A stretch of DNA of 64,000 bases from Pseudomonas fulva. Its GTDB lineage: Bacteria > Pseudomonadota > Gammaproteobacteria > Pseudomonadales > Pseudomonadaceae. The DNA is taken from contig NZ_JADNYP010000006.1 in assembly GCF_015680705.1 (NCBI RefSeq), positions 186,001 through 250,000 of the forward strand, read 5' to 3'. The first letter of the stretch is position 1; each line of letters starts with the position of its first letter. The position numbers and the translations under genes were made by a program. Shown here piece after piece: positions 37,750 through 48,441 of the stretch. Under the pieces are notes generated by a model, which saw nothing but the letters and a program-made list of their open reading frames with translations, did not search any database and was not told the DNA's origin.

Positions 37750-38190
37750 TCAGCGAGCATGGGTGGGAAACATGACCGTCTGGCGACAATCGCCTGGCTG
37801 CCAGCGCCGATCGAGACGCAAGCGTTGCAGCAGGCGTTCGAGCGCCGGCGTCGACAATGGCCATGGCAACTCCCCGAGCACCCAGAGGCCGTGCTCGCGC
37901 GCCATGACTCCCAGGTTGCCGAGCGCTTGCCCGGGCTTTCCGACCAGCATCAGGGCACGGGCGTTGCCGCCGCGCGCGGCTTGCTCGAGCAACCTGCTGC
38001 CTTGCGTGAGCGGCATGCCATGATCGAGCACCAGCAGGTCGGTGCGCCGGCCATGAGCGAGCCTGGCACGAATCGCAAGCGGGTCGGGCGTCACTTGTAC
38101 GTCGAACACGCCTTGCGCGTTGAAGGCCTGGTGCAGGGTTATCTGATGGAAAGGACGCTCCTGGTGAATCAGGACGTTCAACCGATGCAT
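37750..38190 (-). CDS. Degenerate receiver-domain protein
   Basis: 146 residues from the ATG at 38190, with GGGAGA upstream. The whole protein is a CheY-like receiver without an output domain. The phospho-acceptor Asp56 (LLVLDHGMP) is kept, but the N-terminal acidic pair is replaced (LIHQERPF) and the conserved Lys is missing (VLGELPWPL, Glu107-Leu108 at that place). It may therefore be a pseudo-receiver acting by protein contact rather than phosphorylation. No kinase lies next to it. It is upstream of the DUF3509-type gene on the same strand. Confidence 0.72.
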   Translation of the reverse strand: MHRLNVLIHQERPFHQITLHQAFNAQGVFDVQVTPDPLAIRARLAHGRRTDLLVLDHGMPLTQGSRLLEQAARGGNARALMLVGKPGQALGNLGVMAREHGLWVLGELPWPLSTPALERLLQRLRLDRRWQPGDCRQTVMFPTHAR

Positions 38191-38348
38191 GCGCGTCTCC
38201 CGAGGCAAGTGGTCTCGCTGCGAAGCGGCCACTCTAGGAAAGGCATCGACAGGGTTTATATAGGAAAAGGCTGAAGGTTTCGAAGAAACGTCCGTTCAAC
38301 GAGGCTGCCGACAAGCGACGCCGAGCGGCGCCGCCTGCCGGCCCACGC

Positions 38349-39758
38349 TCAGAGCGGTTTGCCGCGGTTGCCGTGCTGGCTGACGAAGCCCTGGACTGCC
38401 GCCAGATCGTTGGGCAGGACGGTGCTACGCTCTTCCCGGCTGAACAGGTCGCTCAGATGGGCAGGCAGCTCCAGCGCCTTGCCGACACCCGCCTGCTCCA
38501 CCGCCTCGGGGAACTTCACCGGGTGCGCGGTACCCAGCACGACCATCGGGATGTCCAGGCTGCGGCGGCATTCGCGGGCGGCCTTGACGCCGATCGCGGT
38601 ATGCGGATCGAGCACTTCGCCGGTGCTGGCGAACACCTCGGCGATGGTCTGGCACGTCTGCTCGTCGCTTACCGCCAGGGAATCGAACAGCTTGCGTGCT
38701 TCGCTCCAGCGGTCCTGTTCGACGCTGAAGCCGCCACCCTGGCGGAAACGGTCCATCAGCTCGGCGATCGCCGAACCGCTGCGACCGTGCAGGTCGAACA
38801 GCAGGCGCTCGAAATTCGAAGAGACCATGATGTCCATCGACGGCGACAGCGTGGCGTGCAAGGTTTCCTTGACGTACTGGTTGCCGCTCATGAAGCGGTG
38901 CAGGATATCGTTGCGGTTGGTGGCCACCACCAGCTGGCTGATCGGCAATCCCATGTTGCGCGCCAGGTAGCCGGCGAAGATGTCGCCGAAGTTGCCGGTC
39001 GGCACCGAGAACGCCACCGAGCGCGCCGGCCCGCCCAGCTGCAGCGCAGCGTGGAAGTAGTAGACGATCTGGGCCATGATCCGCGCCCAGTTGATGGAGT
39101 TGACGGCGACCAGGCGGGTGCCCTTGAGGAATGACTGGTCGGCGAAGCTGGCCTTGACCATTTCCTGGCAATCGTCGAAGTTGCCTTCGATGGCGATGTT
39201 GTGGATGTTCTCGCCCAAGATGGTGGTCATCTGGCGCCGCTGCACTTCCGAGACGCGCTGGTGCGGGTGCAGGATGAAGATGTCGACATTGTCGCAGCGG
39301 CGGCAACCTTCGATGGCCGCCGAGCCGGTGTCCCCGCTGGTAGCGCCAATGATCACCACCCGCTCGCCGCGCTTGACCAGCACGTGGTCGAGCAGACGGC
39401 CGAGCAGCTGCAAGGCGAAGTCCTTGAATGCCAGGGTCGGGCCGTGGAACAGCTCCATCACCCATTCATTGCCGCCCAGCTGACGCAGCGGCGCCACCGC
39501 GGCATGGGCGAACTCACCGTAGGTTTCTTCCAGGATCCGGCGGAAATCCGCATCGGCGATGCTGCCTTCGACGAATGGACGCATCACCCGGAAGGCCAGC
39601 TCGTGGTATGGCAGGCCGGCCCAGGAAGCGATTTCCTCCTGGGTGAAACGCGGCAGGTTCTCCGGCACGTAGAGGCCACCATCGCTGGCGAGCCCCGCCA
39701 GCAGGACATCTTCGAAATTCAGGGCCGGAGCCTGGCCGCGGGTACTGATATAACGCAT
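38349..39758 (-). CDS. thrC: Threonine synthase
   Basis: 469 residues from the ATG at 39758 (MRYISTRGQAPAL). PLP enzyme that converts O-phosphohomoserine to threonine; the PLP lysine is Lys112 in GPTLAFKDFALQLLG, and the phosphate-binding SVPTGNFGDIFAGY loop is present. It belongs to the longer class with an N-terminal extension. It follows hom on the same strand, but 232 bases and palindrome D lie between, so it may have its own promoter. Confidence 0.97.
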   Translation of the reverse strand: MRYISTRGQAPALNFEDVLLAGLASDGGLYVPENLPRFTQEEIASWAGLPYHELAFRVMRPFVEGSIADADFRRILEETYGEFAHAAVAPLRQLGGNEWVMELFHGPTLAFKDFALQLLGRLLDHVLVKRGERVVIIGATSGDTGSAAIEGCRRCDNVDIFILHPHQRVSEVQRRQMTTILGENIHNIAIEGNFDDCQEMVKASFADQSFLKGTRLVAVNSINWARIMAQIVYYFHAALQLGGPARSVAFSVPTGNFGDIFAGYLARNMGLPISQLVVATNRNDILHRFMSGNQYVKETLHATLSPSMDIMVSSNFERLLFDLHGRSGSAIAELMDRFRQGGGFSVEQDRWSEARKLFDSLAVSDEQTCQTIAEVFASTGEVLDPHTAIGVKAARECRRSLDIPMVVLGTAHPVKFPEAVEQAGVGKALELPAHLSDLFSREERSTVLPNDLAAVQGFVSQHGNRGKPL

Positions 39759-39830
39759 GTGTGCAAACCTTTGGTTTGAGTGCCAGACGGCCGTGGCCTG
39801 TCTGGCGCTGAATTGTTTCGGTTGGGCCGC

Positions 39831-39977
39831 GAGTCGCAAGCTGCAAGCCGCAAGTCACAAGCCAAAGCCGTACGGTGTGCGCTGAGCAAGCAGTCCTGCT
39901 GCAAGCTACCCGGTGCGAATGCAAGCGACAAGCCTCCAGTCAACACCGCTCGGCTTGCAGCTCGCAGCTTGCGACTC
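39831..39977. repeat. Palindromic GCAAGC-type intergenic element D
   Basis: GAGTCGCAAGCTGCAAGCCG (39831-39850) faces CGGCTTGCAGCTCGCAGC and TTGCGACTC (39951-39977), an imperfect complement with a five-base insertion. Further GCAAGC copies lie in the loop (39900-39935). It occupies most of the hom-thrC gap. Confidence 0.65.
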
Positions 39978-39990
39978 GTAGCGCGTGCGC

Positions 39991-41295
39991 TCAGGCCAGC
40001 TGTTCGACGCGAATGCGCACCACCTTGCCGGCCACGTCCTGCAGGCTCTCCAGCGCGACGATGGCGTCGTCGATGCGCTTTTCCACCACGCGGTGGGTGA
40101 CCAGGATCATCGGGACCAGACCATCCTGCTCTTCGGCCTCCTTCTGCATGATCGATTCGATGTTGATGCCACGCTCGGACAGAATGCTGGCGACCTGGGC
40201 CAGCACGCCTGGATGGTCCTTGGCCTGGATGCGCAGGTAGTAGGCGCTTTCGCACGCCTCGATCGGCAGAATCGGATGAGCCGACAGGGCATCAGGCTGG
40301 AAGGCCAGGTGCGGAACACGGTTTTCCGGGTCCGACGTCATGGCGCGTACCACATCGACCAGGTCCGCCACCACCGACGAAGCCGTTGGCTCCATGCCGG
40401 CGCCGGCGCCGTAATACAGGCTGGAGCCGGCGGCGTCGCCATTGACCATGACGGCGTTCATCACGCCATTGACGTTGGCGATCAGGCGGTCGGCCGGGAT
40501 CAGGGTCGGATGCACGCGCAGTTCGATGCCACTGGCGGTGCTGCGCGCCACGCCCAGGTGCTTGATCCGGTAGCCCAGGGCTTCGGCATAGTCCACGTCG
40601 GCGGTGGTCAGCTGAGTGATGCCTTCGGTGTAGGCCTTGTCGAACTGCAGCGGGATACCGAAGGCGATGGACGCCAGGATGGTCAGCTTGTGCGCCGCAT
40701 CGATGCCTTCGACGTCGAAGGTCGGGTCGGCTTCGGCATAGCCCAGGGCCTGGGCTTCGGCGAGCACGTCGGGGAAGGCGCGACCCTTTTCGCGCATCTC
40801 GGTCAGGATGAAGTTGCCGGTGCCGTTGATGATGCCGGCCAGCCAGTTGATGCGGTTGGCCGAGAGGCCCTCACGGATGGCCTTGATGACCGGGATGCCA
40901 CCGGCCACTGCAGCCTCGAAGGCCACAATCACGCCTTTCTCGCGCGCCTTGGCGAAGATTTCGTTACCGTGCACGGCGATCAGCGCCTTGTTGGCGGTCA
41001 CCACGTGCTTGCCGTTCTCGATGGCCTTGAGCACCAGGTCACGGGCAATGCTGTAGCCACCGATCAGCTCGATGACGATATCGATCTCGGGATTGCTCGC
41101 GACCTCGAACACATCGGCGGTAATGGGGGTACCGGCAATCTGGCAGTTCGGGTTCTGCGAACGCATGGCGATCTGCGCCACTTCGATGCCACGCCCGGCA
41201 CGACGGGCGATTTCCTCGGCGTTGCGCTGAAGTACATTGAAGGTACCGCCACCGACGGTCCCCAACCCACAGATGCCTACTTTGACCGGTTTCAC
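39991..41295 (-). CDS. hom: Homoserine dehydrogenase
   Basis: 434 residues with a GTG start (41295) preceded by GGGAG; this gives MKPVKVGICGLGTVGGGT, the usual opening. It reduces aspartate semialdehyde to homoserine in the threonine/methionine branch. The NAD(P)-binding GLGTVGGG lies at about 10-17, the catalytic domain in the middle, and a C-terminal ACT domain (about 350-430) suggests feedback control by threonine. Order dsbC-hom-thrC is typical of Pseudomonas. Confidence 0.97.
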   Translation of the reverse strand: MKPVKVGICGLGTVGGGTFNVLQRNAEEIARRAGRGIEVAQIAMRSQNPNCQIAGTPITADVFEVASNPEIDIVIELIGGYSIARDLVLKAIENGKHVVTANKALIAVHGNEIFAKAREKGVIVAFEAAVAGGIPVIKAIREGLSANRINWLAGIINGTGNFILTEMREKGRAFPDVLAEAQALGYAEADPTFDVEGIDAAHKLTILASIAFGIPLQFDKAYTEGITQLTTADVDYAEALGYRIKHLGVARSTASGIELRVHPTLIPADRLIANVNGVMNAVMVNGDAAGSSLYYGAGAGMEPTASSVVADLVDVVRAMTSDPENRVPHLAFQPDALSAHPILPIEACESAYYLRIQAKDHPGVLAQVASILSERGINIESIMQKEAEEQDGLVPMILVTHRVVEKRIDDAIVALESLQDVAGKVVRIRVEQLA

Positions 41296-41375
41296 TGTGA
41301 ACTCCCATAGAACGGCCGACCACGCGTCGACCGTGAAAACAGCCGTCTCCCCATGGCGACGGCGTACAGATTGAT

Positions 41376-42119
41376 TTACTTGCCTTCGGCCAGCGCCAGC
41401 TTGGCCACCTGCGGCGCCGGCTGGTAACCGGGAATCACCTGGCCGCTCTGCAGGACGATGGCGGGCGTGCCGTTGACACCGATCGACTGCCCCAGCTCGA
41501 ACTGCTTGCCGACCGGGTTGGCGCACTTGGCGGCCTTTACTTCCTTGCCTGCGATCATCTTGTCGAGGGCCGCGCGCCGATCGCTGGAGCACCATACCGC
41601 CTGCAACTGCTCGTCGCCGGCCGAGCCGATGCCTTGGCGCGGGAAGGCCACGTAGCGCACCTCGATACCGCGCCGGTTGAGCTCGGGCACCTCGGCATGC
41701 AGCTTGTGGCAGTAGGGGCAGGTGGTGTCGGTGAACACGGTGATGTGCGAACGGGTTTCGCCCTGGGCAGGATAAACCACCATTTCGCCGGCTGGAATGC
41801 CATTGATGAGCTTGGCAACGCCTTGCCGCTCGGTCTTCTCGGTCAGGTTGACGGGCTTGCCATCGCGGACCTGGAACAGATAGCCCTGCATGACGAACTG
41901 GCCATCGGCGCTGGCGTACAGCACGCGGCCACCTTGCAGCCTGACTTCATAGAGGCCGTCGAGCGGGCTACTGCTCACGGCTTCGACTGGCACGTCCAGT
42001 TCGAGACTCTGCAAGGTCTTGCGGATCGCCTGCTCGGCGGCCGAGTCGGTAGCGGCCGCAGCGGCGAAGGTACTGGCCAGCGCCAGGGCGGCGGCGGCGA
42101 AGAACGGGGTCACGCGCAT
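41376..42119 (-). CDS. dsbC: Periplasmic disulfide isomerase DsbC
   Basis: 247 residues. A signal peptide covers about 1-23. An N-terminal dimerisation domain (about 25-85) precedes the thioredoxin-like domain with active-site Cys134-Pro-Tyr-Cys137 (TDTTCPYCHKL) and a second Cys pair (VWCSSDRR and AKCANPV). It reshuffles wrong disulfides in exported proteins, kept reduced by DsbD. It lies between xerD (149 bases upstream) and hom (80 bases downstream). Confidence 0.95.
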   Translation of the reverse strand: MRVTPFFAAAALALASTFAAAAATDSAAEQAIRKTLQSLELDVPVEAVSSSPLDGLYEVRLQGGRVLYASADGQFVMQGYLFQVRDGKPVNLTEKTERQGVAKLINGIPAGEMVVYPAQGETRSHITVFTDTTCPYCHKLHAEVPELNRRGIEVRYVAFPRQGIGSAGDEQLQAVWCSSDRRAALDKMIAGKEVKAAKCANPVGKQFELGQSIGVNGTPAIVLQSGQVIPGYQPAPQVAKLALAEGK

Positions 42120-42268
42120 GGAAACTCCTGGAGGCGGACGAGGACGGCAGGGCCTGCTTGCGCACGGCGTGGCGAGCAGACGGCTCTGCCTGCAAATCGC
42201 CCAAGCCTACCACAACGCGACGAAGCTGACCGACTCCCACCGTCCGCTCGCGTCAACATGAACAGCGC

Positions 42269-43165
42269 TCATCCTCGAGGATGGTGCTGTGCATGCAACT
42301 GCTGCAGCCGTGCCTTGGCCACATGGGTGTAGATCTGGGTCGTCGACAGGTCGCTATGACCCAGCAGCATCTGCACCACGCGCAAGTCGGCGCCATGGTT
42401 GAGCAGGTGCGTGGCGAAGGCATGGCGCAAGGTGTGTGGCGACAGCGCCTTGTCTATGCCAGCGACCCTGGCCTGGTGCTTGATGCGATGCCAGAAGGTC
42501 TGGCGCGTCATCTGCTCGCCCCGCTGGCTAGGGAACAGTACGTCGCTCGGGCGCCCATCGAGCAGCTCGGCACGTCCGTCGCGCAGGTAGCGCTCGACCC
42601 AGACTACGGCTTCCTCGCCCATCGGCACCAGGCGCTCCTTGCTGCCCTTGCCCATGACCCGCAGGACGCCCTGGCGCAGGTTCACCTGGTCGAGTGTCAG
42701 GCTGACCAGTTCGGTCACCCGCAAGCCGCAGGCGTACAGCACCTCGAGCATCGCCCGGTCACGCTGACCGATCGCCTCGCCCAGATCCGGCGCCTGCAAC
42801 AGCGCCTCCACATCGGCCTCGGACAGCGACTTGGGCAACGGCCGTCCCAGCTGCGGCATTTCCACCAGCAAGGTCGGGTCCACCGCTACCCGCTGCTCAC
42901 GCAACAGGTAGCGGAAGAAGCCACGCAGCCCGGAAATGAAGCGCGCCGTCGAACGCGGCTTGTACCCTTGCTCGAGCCGCCAGGCCAGGTGATCGAGGAT
43001 CATTTCCCGCCCCACCTGCGCCAGGTCCACGCCACGCTCGTGCAGCCAGCCATTGAACAGGGCCAGGTCGCTTCTGTATGACTGGCGGGTGTTCTCGGAA
43101 AGCCCTTTCTCCAGCCACAGGGCATCGAGAAACTGATCGATCAGGGGGTGGTCGAGTGCTGGCAT
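42269..43165 (-). CDS. xerD: Site-specific recombinase XerD
   Basis: 298 residues from the ATG at 43165 (MPALDHPLIDQF), exactly the E. coli length. With XerC it resolves chromosome dimers at dif under FtsK control. The tyrosine-recombinase residues are all in place: Arg149, His244, Arg247 (HTLRHAF), His270 and nucleophile Tyr279 (STTQIYTHV). As a core cell-division recombinase next to dsbC-hom it is not a sign of an integrated element. Confidence 0.97.
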   Translation of the reverse strand: MPALDHPLIDQFLDALWLEKGLSENTRQSYRSDLALFNGWLHERGVDLAQVGREMILDHLAWRLEQGYKPRSTARFISGLRGFFRYLLREQRVAVDPTLLVEMPQLGRPLPKSLSEADVEALLQAPDLGEAIGQRDRAMLEVLYACGLRVTELVSLTLDQVNLRQGVLRVMGKGSKERLVPMGEEAVVWVERYLRDGRAELLDGRPSDVLFPSQRGEQMTRQTFWHRIKHQARVAGIDKALSPHTLRHAFATHLLNHGADLRVVQMLLGHSDLSTTQIYTHVAKARLQQLHAQHHPRG

Positions 43166-43302
43166 GCGCTGTGGCGCCTCTGCTATGGATCGGAGGATGC
43201 GAGCAAGCACAAGCGTTGCGCGGCGAGGCTTGCCATGTGCCATGGCCAACCTGCAGCAGCACCGCTGGTAACTTGTGGTTCATGGCTTGCGGCCGCTCAG
43301 GG

Positions 43303-43710
43303 TCAGGCGTTCGGCAGCACTGGCACGGGGCGCTTGTCCTCGTCGATGGCGACGAAGCTGAAGACACCATGGATCGCACGCTCGCGCCCATCCACGTACA
43401 TGTTCTCGACGAACACCTCGACTTCGACTTGCAGGCTGGTAGTGCCGACCTTGACCACCGTGCCTACCAATTCCACGATCGAGCCAGCCGGGATCGGGTG
43501 CTTGAAGTCGATGCGATCGGTCGATACGGTCACCAGCGGCAGGCGGCAGAAGCGCGTGGCGGCGATGAACGAGACTTCGTCCATCCAGGCCAGGGCGGTA
43601 CCACCGAACAACGTATTGTGATGATTGGTCGTGGACGGGAACACGGCTTTGGTCACGCGGGTGACCGACAGCTCGGTGCGGCGCTGGATCTCTTGGTCTC
43701 GGGTAGTCAT
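43303..43710 (-). CDS. Acyl-CoA thioesterase, hotdog fold (YciA-like)
   Basis: 135 residues, one hotdog domain. Key segment NHHNTLFGGTALAWMDEVSFIAA carries the catalytic Asp of YciA/BACH-type acyl-CoA hydrolases; RIDFKHPIPAGSIVELVG forms the central beta-strands. Such enzymes hydrolyse acyl-CoA thioesters to free acid and CoA. Chain-length preference is not readable. It lies between xerD and the rplS terminator and is probably monocistronic. Confidence 0.9.
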   Translation of the reverse strand: MTTRDQEIQRRTELSVTRVTKAVFPSTTNHHNTLFGGTALAWMDEVSFIAATRFCRLPLVTVSTDRIDFKHPIPAGSIVELVGTVVKVGTTSLQVEVEVFVENMYVDGRERAIHGVFSFVAIDEDKRPVPVLPNA

Positions 43711-43744
43711 GGCATCGCTTCACGAAAACGAAATGGCACAAAGC

Positions 43745-43772
43745 AAAAAAGCAGCCCGAAGGCTGCTTTTTT
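43745..43772 (-). terminator. Rho-independent terminator of the rpsP operon
   Basis: AAAAAAGCAGCC and GGCTGCTTTTTT form a 12-base stem around CGAA, giving a T-tract on the minus strand 36 bases after the rplS stop. Confidence 0.95.
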
Positions 43773-43808
43773 CTCGCATGGCGACCAGGGCCGCCAGTCA
43801 AACTGCAC

Positions 43809-44159
43809 TCAGGACAGTTTTTCCTTGATGCGAGCGGCTTTGCCGGACAGGTCGCGCAGATAGTACAGCTTGGCTTTACGCACGTCACCACGACGTTTCA
43901 CGGCCAGGCTGTCGATCTGTGGGCTGTAGGTCTGGAAGGTACGCTCCACGCCAACGCCGCTGGAGATCTTGCGCACGGTGAAGGCGCTGTTCAGACCACG
44001 GTTGCGCTTGGCGATGACGACACCTTCGAACGCCTGCAGACGGGAACGCTCGCCTTCCTTCACTTTCACCTGGACGACAACGGTGTCGCCGGGGGCGAAG
44101 GTCGGGATTTCCTTGCTCATCTGCTCGGCTTCGAGCTGCTGGATGATCTTGTTGGTCAT
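43809..44159 (-). CDS. rplS: 50S ribosomal protein L19
   Basis: 116 residues of L19, at the 30S/50S interface. Diagnostic parts are [32 protein letters not shown] and the C-terminal [20 protein letters not shown]. It is the last gene of the rpsP-rimM-trmD-rplS operon and is followed by a strong terminator. Confidence 0.98.
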   Translation of the reverse strand: MTNKIIQQLEAEQMSKEIPTFAPGDTVVVQVKVKEGERSRLQAFEGVVIAKRNRGLNSAFTVRKISSGVGVERTFQTYSPQIDSLAVKRRGDVRKAKLYYLRDLSGKAARIKEKLS

Positions 44160-44201
44160 GCTGTGCTCCTAAGGCGGATGATTCGATCCACCATCGATAC
44201 G

Positions 44202-44954
44202 TTAACTATCGTCCCGCTCTCGGAGATATTCCTCGAGCAGCTTGTTCTCTTCTCCAGAAAGCGAGCGACTTTCCAGAAGATCGGCGCGTCGTTCGAAGGT
44301 CCTGCCAAGGGACTGCTTCATTCGCCAACGCCGGATGTGTGCATGGTTGCCACTGAGCAACACGTCGGGAACACGCTGATCCGCATACACCTCCGGTCGG
44401 GTGTAGTGCGGGCAATCGAGCAGACCGTCGGTGAAGGAGTCTTCTTCCGCCGAATCCACATGCCCTAAAGCTCCGGGCAGCAGCCGTGTAACCGCATCGA
44501 TCAGCACCATGGCCGGCAGCTCGCCACCGGACAGGACATAGTCGCCAATCGACCACTCTTCATCGACATGCGCGTCTATGAAACGCTCGTCGATGCCTTC
44601 GTAACGACCGGCGATCAGGATCAGAGATTCCTGTTGCGCCAGGTCCTTGACCGCCCGCTGGGTCAGCTTGCGGCCTTGTGGCGAAAGGTAGATCACCTTC
44701 GCCGTCGCTCCGGTCGCCTGCCTGGCGCTGGCCAGGGCATCTTCCAGAGGCTTGATCTTCATCACCATGCCCGGACCACCGCCAAAAGGCCGATCATCCA
44801 CCGTGTGGTGGCGATCCGTGGTGTAGTCCCGCGGATTCCAGCAGGTCACTTGCAGCAACCCCTGTTTCACCGCGCGGCTGGTAATGCCGTACTCCGTGAT
44901 GGCCGAGAACATCTCGGGGAACAGCGTGACCACATCGACTCGAAGGTTGCCCAT
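44202..44954 (-). CDS. trmD: tRNA (guanine37-N1)-methyltransferase TrmD
   Basis: 250 residues. TrmD makes m1G37 in tRNAs reading CNN codons, preventing +1 frameshifts. It is a SPOUT (trefoil knot) enzyme; [28 protein letters not shown] and [10 protein letters not shown] are characteristic. It starts three bases after rimM and ends 42 bases before rplS. Confidence 0.98.
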   Translation of the reverse strand: MGNLRVDVVTLFPEMFSAITEYGITSRAVKQGLLQVTCWNPRDYTTDRHHTVDDRPFGGGPGMVMKIKPLEDALASARQATGATAKVIYLSPQGRKLTQRAVKDLAQQESLILIAGRYEGIDERFIDAHVDEEWSIGDYVLSGGELPAMVLIDAVTRLLPGALGHVDSAEEDSFTDGLLDCPHYTRPEVYADQRVPDVLLSGNHAHIRRWRMKQSLGRTFERRADLLESRSLSGEENKLLEEYLRERDDS

Positions 44955-44957
44955 CGG

Positions 44958-45494
44958 TCAGAAGTCCGCGTCCCAGTCGACCCGCATGACGCCGGTCGCC
45001 AGGTCGATGTCCAGCACGCACTGCTCCGTATAGGGCAGCAAGCGCTCGCGATCGTCCAGGCTGCCCGCGCAGGGCCGCACCACCAATACATCGTTCGCGC
45101 CGGTCTCCAACAGGTGATCAACCTTGCCGAACAGCTGTTCGTCCTGGTTGACGACTTGCAGACCTACCAGCTGGTACCAGTAGTACTCGCCGTCGGTCAG
45201 GTTGGGCAAAAGGCTTCGCTTGACGCAGATGTCGTAACCGCTCAGAAGACGCGCTTCGTCACGATCGTCGAGGCCCTTGAGCTTGACGACCAATCCCTTT
45301 TGCGAGGGACGACCGTTGACCAGCTCGACCTGCTTTACCACGCCTTCGTGCCGAAGCGTCCAGCGAGGATAATCCAACAGGTTTTCAATCGGATCGGTAA
45401 AGGAATACACCTTCACCTCGCCGCGAACGCCGTGAACCGAAAAAATCTTGCCGACGACGATCAGCTCGTCAGGCTTTTCTGGCGTCGCGCTCAT
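44958..45494 (-). CDS. rimM: 16S rRNA processing protein RimM
   Basis: 178 residues. RimM binds S19 and assists 30S head maturation. The N-terminal VVGKIFSVHGVRGEVKVYSF and the PRC-barrel part (YYWYQLVGLQVVNQDEQLFG) are both clear. It lies between rpsP and trmD with gaps of five and three bases. Confidence 0.97.
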   Translation of the reverse strand: MSATPEKPDELIVVGKIFSVHGVRGEVKVYSFTDPIENLLDYPRWTLRHEGVVKQVELVNGRPSQKGLVVKLKGLDDRDEARLLSGYDICVKRSLLPNLTDGEYYWYQLVGLQVVNQDEQLFGKVDHLLETGANDVLVVRPCAGSLDDRERLLPYTEQCVLDIDLATGVMRVDWDADF

Positions 45495-45499
45495 ATCGC

Positions 45500-45751
45500 T
45501 CAGGCGGCAGCCTTGGCAGCGTCCTTCAGCAGCTGAGCAACACGCTCAGACGGCTGCGCACCCTGGCTCAGCCAGTAGTTGGCGCGTTCCTGGTCGACCG
45601 ACAGGCGAACTTCGCCGCCAGCTGCGATCGGGTTGAAGAAACCGATACGCTCGACGAAACGGCCATCACGGGCGTTACGGCTGTTGGTCACGGTCAGGTG
45701 GTAGAATGGGCGCTTCTTGGAGCCGCCACGGGCAAGACGGATGGTTACCAT
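45500..45751 (-). CDS. rpsP: 30S ribosomal protein S16
   Basis: 83 residues from the ATG at 45751 ([18 protein letters not shown]), standard S16. It is first in the rpsP-rimM-trmD-rplS operon, whose promoter must lie in the 231-base gap to ffh. The frame is open upstream but has no sensible earlier start. Confidence 0.98.
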   Translation of the reverse strand: MVTIRLARGGSKKRPFYHLTVTNSRNARDGRFVERIGFFNPIAAGGEVRLSVDQERANYWLSQGAQPSERVAQLLKDAAKAAA

Positions 45752-45924
45752 GTGAACATCGTTCCTGTAGTCGGTGCTGCAAATCTGAATGCACAGTGGG
45801 CACGGGTGCCCAAAAGGCCGCATATTCTCGGGGAATACACGGACATTTGCAAATGCCTTTTCGTCGAAGGCCATGCACCGCGCTCCAGACCCGCCAGTTG
45901 CGCCACCCTTCGGGGCGGCAGTGT

Positions 45925-45942
45925 CCCCCGCCAGGGCGGGGT
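45925..45942 (-). terminator. Hairpin downstream of ffh
   Basis: CCCCGCC (45926-45932) and GGCGGGG (45935-45941) are complements around AG, 41 bases past the ffh stop on the minus strand. Only a weak T-run is present. A second GC-rich hairpin (CGCCACCCTTCGGGGCGG, 45901-45918) lies next to it. Confidence 0.45.
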
Positions 45943-45982
45943 TCCGGCCAGCCACCGTGATCGGCAGCCGGCCCGAATCAGG

Positions 45983-47359
<1,377 letters not shown>

Positions 47360-47622
47360 GGTGATCCTTTCAGGCTTGGCGAAGCCGAGGTTTGTCAGGC
47401 GCCCACGGGAAACGACTCGCGAAAGGCGCAGCAAGCCGGCGATTATAACCAAGACTGGCCTGCGCGCACACCTCGCCCGGACGGAGCGCCCGGCAACCCG
47501 ACAGCCCCGCCCGGGCCCGGCCAGTCGCCCGCCCGCCAATGCCCCGGCAAGGTCGCCAGGCTTCCTTGGCGTGACCGTTCTATGCCAAACTCCATTTCTT
47601 TGAGGCTTGCCTACCAGGACTT

Positions 47623-48432
47623 ATGTTCTCCTCACCCAGCCTGCTCCCCAACCTGCTCGCCGCTGGCCTGTATGCCGTGGCGACTTTCCACCAAGGCTCG
47701 CGCCTGGCCCGGCGCACCCGCGCCGACACACGACTGCTGGGGCTGCTCGGCGGCGTCGCCGTCCTGGCCCAGGGCACCGCACTGCTGTTCCAGCTCATGA
47801 CCCCGCTGGGCCTGAGCCTGGACTTCTTCAGTTCCGCGAGCCTGATCGCCATGGCCGTGATCGGCCTGACCCTGCTGGCCTGCCTGCGCATTCCGCTGGA
47901 GAACCTGCTCCTGCTGCTCTTCCCGCTGGGCGCGGTGACCGCCCTGCTGGCGCAGTTCGCGCCGCCTGGCACGGTACCGCTGATCGACGAGGCGCCGGGC
48001 ATCCTGGCGCATATCCTGCTGTCGATCCTGGCCTACGGCCTGTTCACCATGGCCATGTTCCAGGCCCTGCTGTTGCTGCTCCAGGACCGCCAGCTCAAGC
48101 ACAAGCATCCGTCGGGGCTGATTCGCAACTTCCCGCCCTTGCAGACCATGGAGAGCCTGCTGTTCGGCTTTCTCTGGGCGGGCTGGGGCCTGCTTTCGCT
48201 GTCGCTGGTCTCGGGCTGGCTGTTCCTCGAGAACCTGTTCGCTCAGCACCTGGTCCACAAGACCCTGCTGGCCTGTGTCGCCTGGGTGGTGTTCGGCGTG
48301 CTGCTGTGGGGGCGCACCCGGCTGGGCTGGCGCGGACACAAGGCGATACGCTGGACCCTGGCCGGCTTCTGCCTGCTGATGCTGGCCTATTTCGGCAGCA
48401 AGCTGGTACGCGAATTCATCCTGCACATCTGA
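47623..48432 (+). CDS. CcsA/YpjD-type cytochrome c assembly family membrane protein
   Basis: 269 residues, almost entirely hydrophobic, with about eight transmembrane helices. Conserved histidines in HILLSILAYG and HLVHKTLL are those expected for haem handling in the CcmC/CcsA/YpjD superfamily. Genuine cytochrome c maturation needs other ccm genes, none of which are here, so the function is unproven. It is divergent from ffh and lies nine bases ahead of the CBS-domain gene, as is common in Pseudomonas. Confidence 0.87.
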   Translation: MFSSPSLLPNLLAAGLYAVATFHQGSRLARRTRADTRLLGLLGGVAVLAQGTALLFQLMTPLGLSLDFFSSASLIAMAVIGLTLLACLRIPLENLLLLLFPLGAVTALLAQFAPPGTVPLIDEAPGILAHILLSILAYGLFTMAMFQALLLLLQDRQLKHKHPSGLIRNFPPLQTMESLLFGFLWAGWGLLSLSLVSGWLFLENLFAQHLVHKTLLACVAWVVFGVLLWGRTRLGWRGHKAIRWTLAGFCLLMLAYFGSKLVREFILHI

Positions 48433-48441
48433 CCTCACGCC

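Noticed and set aside
42269..43165. Integrase of a mobile element
   Set aside because: Length, active-site spacing and the dsbC-hom neighbourhood identify chromosomal XerD.
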